Below, one piece after another: positions 34,513 to 44,240 of a DNA stretch of 57,059 nucleotides. Source of the stretch: Fidelibacterota bacterium UBA6817 (lineage in GTDB: Bacteria > Fidelibacterota > Fidelibacteria > Fidelibacterales > Fidelibacteraceae); the NCBI GenBank assembly GCA_002452555.1, contig DKER01000038.1, positions 1 to 57,059 of the forward strand. Reading direction: 5' to 3'. The translations under genes were made by a program, and so were the position numbers. The notes beneath the pieces are model-generated. The model was not told the DNA's origin. It saw only the letters and a program-made list of their open reading frames with translations, and ran no database searches. Positions within the stretch are counted from its first letter, which is position 1; each line of letters begins with the position of its first letter.

Positions 34513-35115
34513 ATGAAAATAGTATTGGCCACACACAACAGAGACAAAATCAGGGAATTAAAAGCGGCATTCAGGGGAACGAATGCGGAACTTTTAACGT
34601 TTGATCATTTCCCTAACATGCCTGATGTTGTTGAAGACGGAGATACACTGGAAGAAAATGCTTTGAAAAAAGCAAAAGAGATCTTTCAATTTACCGGATT
34701 ACCGGCATTGGCAGATGATACAGGGCTGGAAGTCCAGGCCTTGAACGGAGCGCCGGGGGTTAAATCATCCCGCTATGCAGGCGAACGCGTAACCTATGCA
34801 CAAAACGTTAAAAAACTTCTTTCTGAAATGAAGGATATTGGCCCGGAACAAAGAAAGGCCGGATTTCGTACAGTAATGGTATATTTTGACGGAAATAACG
34901 TGTTAACGACTGAAGGCCGGGTTCAGGGAACAATTCTGAAAGAGCCTGTTGGAGAAAATGGGTTTGGTTATGATCCTGTATTCTATTATCCTCCGTTGAA
35001 AAAAACCTTTTCAGAATTGAGCCCGGATGAAAAAAATAAAATCAGTCACAGAGGAAAAGCCCTTTTAAAAATGATAAATACACTTTGTGAAAAGAATCTT
35101 ATAAAGGAGGTGTGA
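34513..35115 (+). CDS. rdgB: RdgB/HAM1-type non-canonical purine NTP pyrophosphatase
   Basis: A 200-residue house-cleaning enzyme that hydrolyses dITP, dXTP and ITP to monophosphates, keeping deaminated purines out of DNA. Signatures are VLATHNRDKIREL (near the N-terminus), LADDTGLEVQALNGAPGV with SSRYAG, GFGYDPVFYYP, and the C-terminal ISHRGKALLK. The reading frame continues upstream to TTG 34498, but the ATG at 34513 gives the family's usual opening MKIVLATHN. The upstream Shine-Dalgarno is weak. The end holds a perfect AAAGGAGG (35103-35110) that has no usable start codon after it. Confidence 0.96.
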   Translation: MKIVLATHNRDKIRELKAAFRGTNAELLTFDHFPNMPDVVEDGDTLEENALKKAKEIFQFTGLPALADDTGLEVQALNGAPGVKSSRYAGERVTYAQNVKKLLSEMKDIGPEQRKAGFRTVMVYFDGNNVLTTEGRVQGTILKEPVGENGFGYDPVFYYPPLKKTFSELSPDEKNKISHRGKALLKMINTLCEKNLIKEV

Positions 35116-35164
35116 TCAGACATATTTGTTACAGTATGTAAAAAGATAAGAAACCGGTATTCGA

Positions 35165-38100
35165 ATGAGCGTGGTAAAAAAGCTGTATCTGCGGGTCCTC
35201 ATGAGTCTGATCACAACAACGATCCTTTGGGCCCAGTCATCATCTCCGGATCCTGATATACATTTCCAATATCATTGGAAGCCTGTGGGTATTATGCCGT
35301 TTATTTATTCTGAACCATCCGGTTTTGACAGACTAAAACCCGACCCTTCCCTACCTCTCCGCTTTGCCTCGCCTGTGATAATTGGCGGCCTGAGGGTTAT
35401 TCGTGAAGTTAAAGCAGACGGAACAATTATCAGTCAATATGAAACCATGAATGAAATTCCTATTAGGAAACCTGCCGTAGCTTCGTTTGATCAATATTAT
35501 CAATTAAAACGCCAGGGAAAAACAGAGGAGATCTGGCTGAAAGAAGTAGCACAAAAATTTGACCAGAAAACGGAAGGAGTTAAAGAAAGCAGTCTGGAAA
35601 TCATAGGTGCCGATATTGCCGGACAGCGAGTTTCGCTAAGGGTTAGCGGAAACATCAGTATTGAAGGCAGATTGTCACAAAGAGATCAATCCAATCAGGT
35701 TACCAGTTATCAGGAAACCAAAACAACCAGTTTTATTATGGACCAGGAGCAGAATTTCACTATTGAAGGCAGGGTTGGTGACCGGGTCAGTATAAAAGTT
35801 GACCAGGACAGTCAGCGCGATTTCAATTTTGAGAACACGCTCCGTATTCAATACACGGGAAAAGAAGATGAAATTATCCAGAGAATTGATGCCGGTAATA
35901 TCACGCTTTCTCTTCCCGGGACAAACTTTGTTAAGGGGCAGGCAAATGCTGCCGGGCTTTATGGTATTAAGGCTTTGATGAAATTCGGCCCCCTGGATGT
36001 TACTGCCATTGCATCTGTTGAAGAAGGTCAGAATAAAAAAGTCAAATGGGGCGGGGGCAGTGACAGCGAGCCGGTTATTATTCAGGATTATGAATACATG
36101 CGGAGGAAGTATTATTACGTGAGTGACGTCTACCGGCAAAACATGTATCCCCTGGACAACCAGTCCCGATTTGTCCTCCAGCGCAGAATTACACGGCTTG
36201 AACTCTATAAACAGGTTCCCCCGCAATCCGAAGGGGCTTTTATGGCTACGGCATGGGTTGATCCTAGCGATACAACGCGTTATGAAACCTGGGCTGAAAG
36301 AAATTTCTATTTTAAGCGACTCGAAGAAGGAAGCGATTTTATCCTGAATGAAAATCTGGGTTACTTTAAAATGATTACACCGGTAAACCAGGGCGATGTT
36401 CTCGCAATTGCTTACAGAGATACGGCCATTGTTCCCGGAGATCCGGTTCCCTCCTATCGTGAAGGCGATCTGGTTCCTTCCGGTTCTTCTCCCATGCATT
36501 TAAAACTGATTAAGCCCGTTAATCCTAGACCGAATCACCCTACCTGGAGTCTGGAATTTAAAAATGTCTATTATCTCGGGACTCAAAATATTGAAAAGGA
36601 AGGATTTGATCTCAAAATATACTATGACGGCGGGAATGCCGCTTTGGACCGCCATACAGACGGGAAACCGTATATTCAAATGTTTGGGTTGGATAATCGT
36701 GATGAAAATGGCGTGTTTGGTCAATTCGACGAAAAGGTCGATATTAATCCGAATTTTCTCAATCTTAGAGATGGAGAACTCATCATACCTTATATTCAGC
36801 CCTTCACATCTGAGCAAGCCCGGTGTTCTTCTGATCCGGACTGTTTCCAGGGGAAATACAACCCGAACCTGCCGGCAAATTTATCCTCTTCAGCGCTGTA
36901 TGATACAACCATGAACAACAATGCTCACGCAACTGAACATAAATTTTATATTCATGTGACATATAGTAATCGCAGTGAAGTTATTGAATTAAAAGATTTT
37001 ATGATCATTGAAGGGAGTGAGGAAATCACGGCCAACCAGGTTAAGCTGGTTCGAGGCGTGGATTATGAAATCGATTATTTCACCGGGCGGGTTGTTCTTA
37101 AAAGTAATGTTGCCCGAAATCCCAATGCAGATCTTGATATATCTTACAATTCCCGACAAGTCTTTCAGCTGGATAAAAAGATCATTGCAGGATCGCGGGC
37201 TGAGTACCGTTTTGGAGAAAAAAACCAGAACTTTCTTGGCGCAACATTGATGTATTTTAATAAATCATCCATTGATGATCAGGTTCGGGTCGGAGAAGAG
37301 CCCTACCGGAATTTTATATGGGACGTAAATGGTGAGTACCGCAGAAACATTGACTGGCTGACCCGGGCTCTGAACAAAATCCCTTTATTCAATGTAACGG
37401 GTGACAGCTATATCCATTTATCCGGAGAAATAGCCCAGATTATTCCCAATCCCAATACCATATCCAACAAAGAGACAGGTGATGTAAACGGGGTGGCAAA
37501 TATTGATGACTTTGAAGGCTCAAAGCGTGTAACCTCACTTGGTGTGGAGAGACGAGGATGGCGCATGGCCAGCCCTCCCGTGAATACAGATTTTTTGATG
37601 AAATATCCCAATAACGGATTCATGTTTTGGTACAATCCCTATAATGACATTCCAACAAACAGCATTTGGCCCAACAGAGAAGTCAGCGCAAATAAACAAA
37701 ATGACGTTACCCGCGTCCTGACACTTGTGCTGGATCCGTTTATTGAAAATGTAACCGGAGACTCTCTGATTACTCCTGAAACACCCTGGGTGCCGGAAAA
37801 CTCCTGGGGCGGGATCATGAAAGCCCTGTATTCAGGCGCCTTTGACCAGTCACAAAGCAAATTCATTGAGGTATGGGCCAAAGGAACTAAAGGGGTGTTG
37901 AAAATTGATATGGGAAAAATCACGGAGGATCTTAAAATCACGCCGGACTGGTCAACGGGAAAACCAATTCAAAACGGAAGACTGGATACAGAAGATATTC
38001 CGGAAGCCGGTTTTGATATTGGTAACGGAATTATTGATGAGGGTGAAAATATTGGCTTAAACGGACTGACAGATGAAGAAGAAATTGCGATCGGATGGGA

Positions 38101-41100
38101 TCCGGAACTGGATAATTACCATTTTGAACCGGGACGGGAACAATACAGACAAATAAACGGGACTGAAAAAAATGAAGATGAATCCGGACATATCCCGGAT
38201 TCGGAGGATATCAACGGCAACGGTCGACTGGATGTGAATAATGACTATTTCACGTATGAGCTGGATTTGGAGAATTCACCCTGGTTTGTCACGGAAACAC
38301 GTTTCACAAATTTACCGGGCAGTCCCAAAACAGGCTGGAAACTTTACAGAATTCCTCTCACTGCTGCCATAGACACGGTGAACAATCCCACGTTGACTGA
38401 AATTGAGTTTGTCAGACTTGTATATGCCGGCGTTTCCGATCAGGACACGCTTCAGATTGCATCAATCGGACTTGTCGGTAACGAATGGCAGGAAATTGGT
38501 ATTGCATCATTGCTGGATTCAACCCGTTATGAAAAAAATGATGATATTTTTTCTATTACGGTCGTAAATACAGAAGATAATCCGGAATATTACTCTCCCC
38601 GGGGTGTTCAGGGAAAGCTGGACAGGATTTATAATATTCGCTCCAAAGAACAGTCTCTTTCGCTTGAGCATTCTGAATTGCCTCCCGGACATAGAACCGC
38701 CGCACGGAAGCAATTGTATAAAAGCGAAAATTATATTCTTTATAACAGAATTAAAATGTTTATTCACGGCGACGAAAGCTTTCCTATGGATCAGAAACAG
38801 GCTCAATTCTATATGCAAATCGGGAGGATCGTTTCAACAACCGATTATTATGAAATTATTACACCGGTATATGCCGGCTGGGACGACAGAAACCATATCG
38901 ATATAGATTTTCAGGCGTTGACTCAGCTTAAGTTGTTGAATGAAAGTAATTTACCAGATACTCTTGCGTACCGGATTTCCAGTGACAGGAAAAGAAAAGA
39001 ATTTCATGTTCTGGATGAAAACAAAAATCCGACCGGTAAAATCTACAGGGTTGTGGGCGATCCGTCCCTTGCCCGAATCGATCAGTTTATTATTGGCCTT
39101 ATCAATGATTCACAAGATTATTACACCGGTGATATTTGGATTAATGAATTGCGTGTGAGTGATCCAAAGCGGGATAAAGGCCTGGCGTTCAGGGGATCCG
39201 TCAATTTAAATATGGGTTCATTCTCTACGCTCAGGATTAATTCCACATATCAGGAAGCAGAATTTCATGAAGTGGATAAAAAGAATCCGTTTGAAGGGGG
39301 AACCACAAATTTAACGGATAGAAAAAGATTTGATGTTACCTATACGCTGAACACACACACATTCCTGCCAAGGAAATGGAATGTGTCTGTGCCTGTTACC
39401 CTGCAGTTAAGCGAATCAGAAAATATTCCAAAGTATGCACCCGGTAGCGATATTCTTCTTTCCGAAATCCCGGACAGCCTTATATCCAGAACTAATCGCA
39501 AATCGGTACAAACATCTTTCTCCAAAGGTTCCACATCCGAGTTTTTTCTTACGCGCTGGACGCTGGACAGAACGTCAATGAATTTTACTGTAACAGATAA
39601 CAGCAGAAGCGACATGAATATTAAAGATTACAGCGAGCAATCATATTCAGGAAACGTTTCATACAATGCAAGGCTTCAGAAAGATAAAGGGATATCGTAT
39701 CTTGGATGGATTCCGTTTATTGGAGAAAAATTTGGAGACAGACGCTTTTACTGGAAGCCGACTCTTTTCAACTACTCCATCTCCTCAAATGAAAATGTGT
39801 CAAAAAATACACCATGGAATGGTGATATAAACAGAAATCACACCTGGCTGATAAAGCGTCAGTTTACAATGAACTATAATCCTACTGATAAAATACAATT
39901 AAAATACAATCGCACAGCTGACGCTAATTATCGTAATTATATTGCATCAAAGTGGGATGCTTTAAAAGAGTTTTCCCCCGGAGAAGTCACAAACATAACG
40001 GAAGGACTTAATGCCACATGGACACCGGAAATTACGGCATGGCTTAAACCCAGCTTCACCTACGGATCTTCATTTGCATCAAACCAGCCTTTATCGCAAG
40101 ATTACGTAAACGTGGGAAATACACGATCGATCAGCGGAAGTTTGAATTTGAATCTGAGAACCATTTTTACACAGAAGAAAAGCGGTTCGAAAGCACCGGC
40201 CACAACACCCGCCCGTCAAACCGGTCGTCCCCCGTCTGCTACAGCCCGCCAATCACAGGATAAGCCGGAGGAAAAGAAAGCGTTTTCATTTAAAAATCTC
40301 TTTATGACCGGTATTAACAATCTGTCACCGATTTCTCTCAGAGCTTCTGAAACCAGAAAAATTAATCACAGCGGATTGATACTCAGCGATTCAACCGGCC
40401 AGGAACGGGTAAACTGGGCTTACCGGTATGGTTTCTCTGATACTCCGGGAGATTCCTTTGCCGTCGATCAGGTAAGTGCGAATTATCGCGGATTAAATAT
40501 TACACGAAACTTCAGTGTTCAAAGCGGGTATCAGCTAACGAAACGGATCTCTACGTCTTTTGATTATTCCTTATCCAACACGACGAATGAATCGGGCGTA
40601 AATTTGACGGAAACGTTTACACAAAATTATTTTCCGTCCGGAGATACGGGGAAAAACGGCTTTGTTCTCCCCGGCTGGTCTGTCAAGTGGACGGGACTGA
40701 ATACAATTAAATATTTAAATAAATACACAAGCAATGTGACATTAGAGCATCGGTACGCCGGCAAACAAATGGTTCAGTATCGGAACGGTGAAGAGTTAAA
40801 TTCGACGTATACCCATGATTATCAACCGCTTATAGGTTTAACGGTTGCATTTAAAAATGGACTTCGTACGAATATGCGATATATACGAAAACTGGAAATA
40901 CGAAACACAGATGCCGATACAAAAAAGAATTATACGGATAATGCAACATTGACAATGAATTACAACCATAAGGGGGGGCTGTCCATCCCTCTACCCTTCA
41001 TGGATAAACTCAATCTTGAGAATTCCATGGACTTTTCAATGACCTTTACGTTCAGCAATCAGAAAGGACTGCAGCGACGCGGCGATGTAGTAGAGTTTGC

Positions 41101-41269
41101 CGTTATGGACAGAACACAGCGATGGGTGTTTCAACCCGAATTAAGCTATCAGTTTTCCCGTAACATCAATGGTTCGGCCTGGTTTATGTACAGTGAGACT
41201 GAAAGCAAATTACCGACAAGAATTTCCCGGGATTTCGGTATTCGGGTCAACATCAGGATTCGGGGATGA
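35165..41269 (+). CDS. sprA: SprA, outer-membrane translocon of the type IX secretion system
   Basis: A 2034-residue giant outer-membrane protein, shorter than the ~2,400 of Flavobacterium SprA. SprA forms the large beta-barrel pore through which T9SS cargo crosses the outer membrane. A signal peptide ends at LWA|Q (Ala23/Gln24). Recognisable SprA blocks are RDGELIIPYIQPF (near 530), the DDFEGSKRVTSLG...WRMASPP block (near 780), NGNG-rich acidic loops (about 945-1020), RSKEQSLSLEHSELPPG (near 1160) and many alternating beta strands towards the C-terminus. Residues about 1670-1705 form a low-complexity Pro/Ala/Thr/Lys linker. Its stop overlaps the glutaminyl cyclase gene by four bases. No Shine-Dalgarno is obvious. 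Confidence 0.93.
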   Translation: MSVVKKLYLRVLMSLITTTILWAQSSSPDPDIHFQYHWKPVGIMPFIYSEPSGFDRLKPDPSLPLRFASPVIIGGLRVIREVKADGTIISQYETMNEIPIRKPAVASFDQYYQLKRQGKTEEIWLKEVAQKFDQKTEGVKESSLEIIGADIAGQRVSLRVSGNISIEGRLSQRDQSNQVTSYQETKTTSFIMDQEQNFTIEGRVGDRVSIKVDQDSQRDFNFENTLRIQYTGKEDEIIQRIDAGNITLSLPGTNFVKGQANAAGLYGIKALMKFGPLDVTAIASVEEGQNKKVKWGGGSDSEPVIIQDYEYMRRKYYYVSDVYRQNMYPLDNQSRFVLQRRITRLELYKQVPPQSEGAFMATAWVDPSDTTRYETWAERNFYFKRLEEGSDFILNENLGYFKMITPVNQGDVLAIAYRDTAIVPGDPVPSYREGDLVPSGSSPMHLKLIKPVNPRPNHPTWSLEFKNVYYLGTQNIEKEGFDLKIYYDGGNAALDRHTDGKPYIQMFGLDNRDENGVFGQFDEKVDINPNFLNLRDGELIIPYIQPFTSEQARCSSDPDCFQGKYNPNLPANLSSSALYDTTMNNNAHATEHKFYIHVTYSNRSEVIELKDFMIIEGSEEITANQVKLVRGVDYEIDYFTGRVVLKSNVARNPNADLDISYNSRQVFQLDKKIIAGSRAEYRFGEKNQNFLGATLMYFNKSSIDDQVRVGEEPYRNFIWDVNGEYRRNIDWLTRALNKIPLFNVTGDSYIHLSGEIAQIIPNPNTISNKETGDVNGVANIDDFEGSKRVTSLGVERRGWRMASPPVNTDFLMKYPNNGFMFWYNPYNDIPTNSIWPNREVSANKQNDVTRVLTLVLDPFIENVTGDSLITPETPWVPENSWGGIMKALYSGAFDQSQSKFIEVWAKGTKGVLKIDMGKITEDLKITPDWSTGKPIQNGRLDTEDIPEAGFDIGNGIIDEGENIGLNGLTDEEEIAIGWDPELDNYHFEPGREQYRQINGTEKNEDESGHIPDSEDINGNGRLDVNNDYFTYELDLENSPWFVTETRFTNLPGSPKTGWKLYRIPLTAAIDTVNNPTLTEIEFVRLVYAGVSDQDTLQIASIGLVGNEWQEIGIASLLDSTRYEKNDDIFSITVVNTEDNPEYYSPRGVQGKLDRIYNIRSKEQSLSLEHSELPPGHRTAARKQLYKSENYILYNRIKMFIHGDESFPMDQKQAQFYMQIGRIVSTTDYYEIITPVYAGWDDRNHIDIDFQALTQLKLLNESNLPDTLAYRISSDRKRKEFHVLDENKNPTGKIYRVVGDPSLARIDQFIIGLINDSQDYYTGDIWINELRVSDPKRDKGLAFRGSVNLNMGSFSTLRINSTYQEAEFHEVDKKNPFEGGTTNLTDRKRFDVTYTLNTHTFLPRKWNVSVPVTLQLSESENIPKYAPGSDILLSEIPDSLISRTNRKSVQTSFSKGSTSEFFLTRWTLDRTSMNFTVTDNSRSDMNIKDYSEQSYSGNVSYNARLQKDKGISYLGWIPFIGEKFGDRRFYWKPTLFNYSISSNENVSKNTPWNGDINRNHTWLIKRQFTMNYNPTDKIQLKYNRTADANYRNYIASKWDALKEFSPGEVTNITEGLNATWTPEITAWLKPSFTYGSSFASNQPLSQDYVNVGNTRSISGSLNLNLRTIFTQKKSGSKAPATTPARQTGRPPSATARQSQDKPEEKKAFSFKNLFMTGINNLSPISLRASETRKINHSGLILSDSTGQERVNWAYRYGFSDTPGDSFAVDQVSANYRGLNITRNFSVQSGYQLTKRISTSFDYSLSNTTNESGVNLTETFTQNYFPSGDTGKNGFVLPGWSVKWTGLNTIKYLNKYTSNVTLEHRYAGKQMVQYRNGEELNSTYTHDYQPLIGLTVAFKNGLRTNMRYIRKLEIRNTDADTKKNYTDNATLTMNYNHKGGLSIPLPFMDKLNLENSMDFSMTFTFSNQKGLQRRGDVVEFAVMDRTQRWVFQPELSYQFSRNINGSAWFMYSETESKLPTRISRDFGIRVNIRIRG

Positions 41270-42171
41270 TCAACAAGTTTTACATAGTCGCGGCCGTTTT
41301 TCTTTTTACGGCTGTAGTCATTCGGTCTGAACCGGTATTCACGGGTCAAAAAGCATTTGATTACTTGATACATCAAACCGATATGGGACCCCGAAACCCG
41401 GGGAGTCCCGGCCATCAGGCTTGTCTGGACTGGCTGATCCATCAAGGAAGATTGTTGGCCGATACCGTTGTCGTTCAGCGTTTTACAGGATTTAATCCGT
41501 ATGGAGATTCTGACATTCCTATGGCAAATGTGATTTACCGTTATCGGCCGCATATTAAGAAAAGAGTCATGCTGATGGCTCATTGGGATACCCGTCCCGT
41601 TGCGGATTTGGACCTGTTTGATAAAGATCTTCCCATTCCGGGCGCCAATGACGGGGCAAGCGGTGTGGCCGTTTTGATGCATCTTGCCGAATTATTCAAA
41701 CAGTATCCGCCTACAATCGGCATTGATCTGGCTTTTTGGGACGGAGAAGACTCGGGAAGGCCCTCTCGTCCGGAAGAATTTGCGCAGGGCAGCCGTTTTT
41801 ACAGCCGTAATCAAATTGAACCGGTTCCGCAAAAGGCCATTCTTATTGATATGATCGGTGATGCGGATCTTAAAATTTATTACGAGTTGTATTCTTTAAA
41901 ATTTGCGCCAAAACTTGTTACAGAAATCTGGAAAATTGCCAGAGATATGGGATTTTCGGACGTTTTTATTCCTCTTCAGGGTCCAATGGTTTATGATGAT
42001 CACGTTCCTCTTTCGGGAAAGGGAATTCCATCCATTAATATTATCGATTTCCAGTATCCCCGCGCCGGTTTGAACTATTGGCATACACATGAAGATACGC
42101 CTGACAAATGTTCGCCGCAAAGTCTTGAAATTGTTGGATCGGTTCTGCTTAAATGGGTTTATTCACAATGA
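41266..42171 (+). CDS. M28-family glutaminyl-peptide cyclotransferase
   Basis: A 301-residue exported zinc enzyme that turns N-terminal Gln of secreted proteins into pyroglutamate. It resembles the Bacteroidota-type cyclase more than a peptidase: AHWDTRPVAD (His106, Asp108), PIPGANDGASGVAVL (Asp129), FWDGED (Glu161), IDMIGD (Asp195), DDHVPL, and the terminal YWHTHEDTPDKCSP (Trp272, His273) typical of QC enzymes. An N-terminal signal or anchor spans about 1-20. The ATG overlaps the sprA stop (ATGA), so it is almost certainly co-translated with sprA. It fits the T9SS lineage, where Gln follows many signal peptides. Confidence 0.88.
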   Translation: MINKFYIVAAVFLFTAVVIRSEPVFTGQKAFDYLIHQTDMGPRNPGSPGHQACLDWLIHQGRLLADTVVVQRFTGFNPYGDSDIPMANVIYRYRPHIKKRVMLMAHWDTRPVADLDLFDKDLPIPGANDGASGVAVLMHLAELFKQYPPTIGIDLAFWDGEDSGRPSRPEEFAQGSRFYSRNQIEPVPQKAILIDMIGDADLKIYYELYSLKFAPKLVTEIWKIARDMGFSDVFIPLQGPMVYDDHVPLSGKGIPSINIIDFQYPRAGLNYWHTHEDTPDKCSPQSLEIVGSVLLKWVYSQ

Positions 42172-42182
42172 TTGGAAGCCAT

Positions 42183-43016
42183 ATGGAAAAAGGATTTGCT
42201 AAAATACATATTCCCCTCTTAAAAGACATTCAGGATGTGCTAGAGCGGGAACTTATGGAAGCCGGAATAATTCAGGCCATTGAAACCAATGATCATGAGA
42301 TTTTGATCTGGGAAGACTGGAACAAGAGTGATGATATTTTTACACTTTTGAAAAACCGGTTTCCTCATGTCAATATTGTACGGGAATTTGTGCCTGATCA
42401 GGACTGGAATCTGACCTGGATCGAAGGATTCCAGCCGTTGAAAATAAAACGTTTATGGGTTTCACCGCCGTGGCACAGAGATAAAGTCCCTGTAAATGAA
42501 CCGGTTATATGGATTAATCCGGGCTCTGCTTTTGGAACCGGGACACACGAATCAACGCGATTGAGTTTGTTCCTTATGGAAAAACATTTATACAACGGTG
42601 CAAATGTAATTGATCTTGGTTGCGGGTCGGGCATCCTATCTATCGCGGCTTTTATCCTGGGAGCCGAGACCGTGTATGCCTGTGACATTGATCCGCAAAT
42701 CGAGGATAATATCACAGAAAATCTTCAATTAAACGGCCATCCGTCCGTGCAGTGGGAGGTCCGGGATGTTTTAAGCCTGGAGGATTATACGTGTGATTTT
42801 GCCCTGATCAATATCCAGAAACCGGTTATTTTTCCGCTCCTGGATAAATTTGCAACGCTGCCGCGGAAGCGCAAACCGGATAAATTAATTCTTGCGGGAC
42901 TTTTGACGACGGATGCAATAGATCTTGAACGTAAATTGAACCAATCCGGATACCATTTAATGGATTCCTTATCAGAAAAGGAATGGATTGGAGCTTATGC
43001 TGAAAGAAAAGGGTAA
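42183..43016 (+). CDS. prmA: Ribosomal protein L11 methyltransferase PrmA
   Basis: A 277-residue SAM-dependent methyltransferase expected to trimethylate ribosomal protein L11. Motifs are the substrate-binding NPGSAFGTGTHEST, the SAM loop VIDLGCGSGILSIAA, the acidic ACDIDPQIED, and the post-loop LINIQKP (in place of the common N[IL]. . PL form). The N-terminal domain is typical but divergent. The frame is open from 42153, overlapping the preceding gene, yet the ATG at 42183 has GGAAG five bases upstream and is preferred. It lies between the glutaminyl cyclase and a lipoprotein, so the sprA operon seems to continue. Confidence 0.9.
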   Translation: MEKGFAKIHIPLLKDIQDVLERELMEAGIIQAIETNDHEILIWEDWNKSDDIFTLLKNRFPHVNIVREFVPDQDWNLTWIEGFQPLKIKRLWVSPPWHRDKVPVNEPVIWINPGSAFGTGTHESTRLSLFLMEKHLYNGANVIDLGCGSGILSIAAFILGAETVYACDIDPQIEDNITENLQLNGHPSVQWEVRDVLSLEDYTCDFALINIQKPVIFPLLDKFATLPRKRKPDKLILAGLLTTDAIDLERKLNQSGYHLMDSLSEKEWIGAYAERKG

Positions 43017-43017
43017 T

Positions 43018-44232
43018 ATGATCATAAAAAAAGCGCTGTTTTTCACTTTATCCGGGATTCTCCTGTTAACCTCCTGCGGGCCGGACGTGCCTGTTTCACC
43101 CGATAACACACTCGGAGATATCCCGATATTGGACGATCCTTTAATAACGGTCCATCCCAATATGGATCAAATACACCTTCAGGTTAAAGGAAGTGATGAT
43201 AAACCGGGTTCTCAACTTTCGGTTTATTCACGGGTTTTTTTAACGGGGAGCGATTCTGTTTGGCTTTTTACCGAATTGAATGACCGGGGTGAAAAGGGAG
43301 ACCAAATCCCCAATGACGGATATTTTGGCATAACAGTTGATACGACCATATCGGATACGGCAAGCGGGATGCTGACAGCACAATTTTTCGCAATAGACAG
43401 TGATGATAATATGTCAGATACGGTTCTGGCTTTTTGGAATTTAAGCAAAAACACGCCGCCATATATTACGAATGTCTGGTCCCCGGATACCGTAATGCGA
43501 CCGGACCCGGGATTGACTGACACGTTTGTTGTTCGGGTTCAGGCCCATGATAATGATGGGTTGAAAGATATCATTGCTGTTTTTTTTCAGGTACGGAGCG
43601 TTGACGACACAACGGTTTGGAACAGTAATCCCCTCTTTGTCCTGAATGATGCAGGAATCGGCGCCGATCGGGTATCCGGAGATGGCATCTATTCCACATC
43701 GCTGACAATCAGCTGGGAAAATCGGCTGGTGGATAATATTTTCAGGTATTATGCTTTGGACTGGTCCGGAAACATGAGTGAATTTGTGCTGGATACGATC
43801 ACAGTTTATAAAGATTTTATCCCGGAAATTCACAATTTCTTTCTCGGAAGCAGCTCGCAGATTACAAAACCAACAGAAGGATCACCTTCCGACAGTGTCT
43901 TGTTTTATGTAAACGTTTCTGATGAAAATGGTCTTGAAGAGATTACATCCGTTCATCTTTTGCGGAAAAATCCGGCAGGATCCTGGAATGAACTCAATTT
44001 TCCACGAGGGTATGATGACGGTTTACATGACGATTTTTCAGCCGGCGACGGATGGTTTACCGTTACGTCTGGATTTGGCCAGGATGATGAAACAGGATCT
44101 TATTATTATCGGGCTGTGGTTACGGATGCTTTCGGAAATTATGTTCTGAGCACGGATTCAATTGCTGTTGATTTAATAGAAGCAATTCCTTCAGGGTTTA
44201 TTCCTGATAATGTGAATAAAAAGCAAAGGTAA
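43018..44232 (+). CDS. Lipoprotein with three GDG-type repeats, function unknown
   Basis: A 404-residue lipoprotein starting at ATG 43018 (longer open frame from 42988), with lipobox LLTSC (Cys20) followed by GPDVPVSPDN. It contains three repeats with a D.I.GDGYF-like loop: GDQIPNDGYFGI, ADRVSGDGIYSTS and DDFSAGDGWFTV, each preceded by a beta-rich segment such as SGSDSVWLF and DDTTVWN. The pattern resembles choice-of-anchor or Ig-like repeats of FCB surface lipoproteins, with probable metal-binding loops. I do not recognise a named family. It probably faces the cell surface or periplasm. An AAAAGGG site precedes the start by a few bases. Confidence 0.75.
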   Translation: MIIKKALFFTLSGILLLTSCGPDVPVSPDNTLGDIPILDDPLITVHPNMDQIHLQVKGSDDKPGSQLSVYSRVFLTGSDSVWLFTELNDRGEKGDQIPNDGYFGITVDTTISDTASGMLTAQFFAIDSDDNMSDTVLAFWNLSKNTPPYITNVWSPDTVMRPDPGLTDTFVVRVQAHDNDGLKDIIAVFFQVRSVDDTTVWNSNPLFVLNDAGIGADRVSGDGIYSTSLTISWENRLVDNIFRYYALDWSGNMSEFVLDTITVYKDFIPEIHNFFLGSSSQITKPTEGSPSDSVLFYVNVSDENGLEEITSVHLLRKNPAGSWNELNFPRGYDDGLHDDFSAGDGWFTVTSGFGQDDETGSYYYRAVVTDAFGNYVLSTDSIAVDLIEAIPSGFIPDNVNKKQR

Positions 44233-44240
44233 GGAGAAAA

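Noticed and set aside
35103..35110. AAAGGAGG before sprA as a ribosome binding site
   Set aside because: No usable start codon within the normal distance; it lies in the last codons of rdgB and sprA starts over 50 bases on.
35675..36499. 274-residue minus-strand ORF inside sprA
   Set aside because: Antisense to an unmistakable SprA reading frame; no motif support. The same holds for long antisense frames over gyrA (8376-8828) and gyrB (11269-11664).
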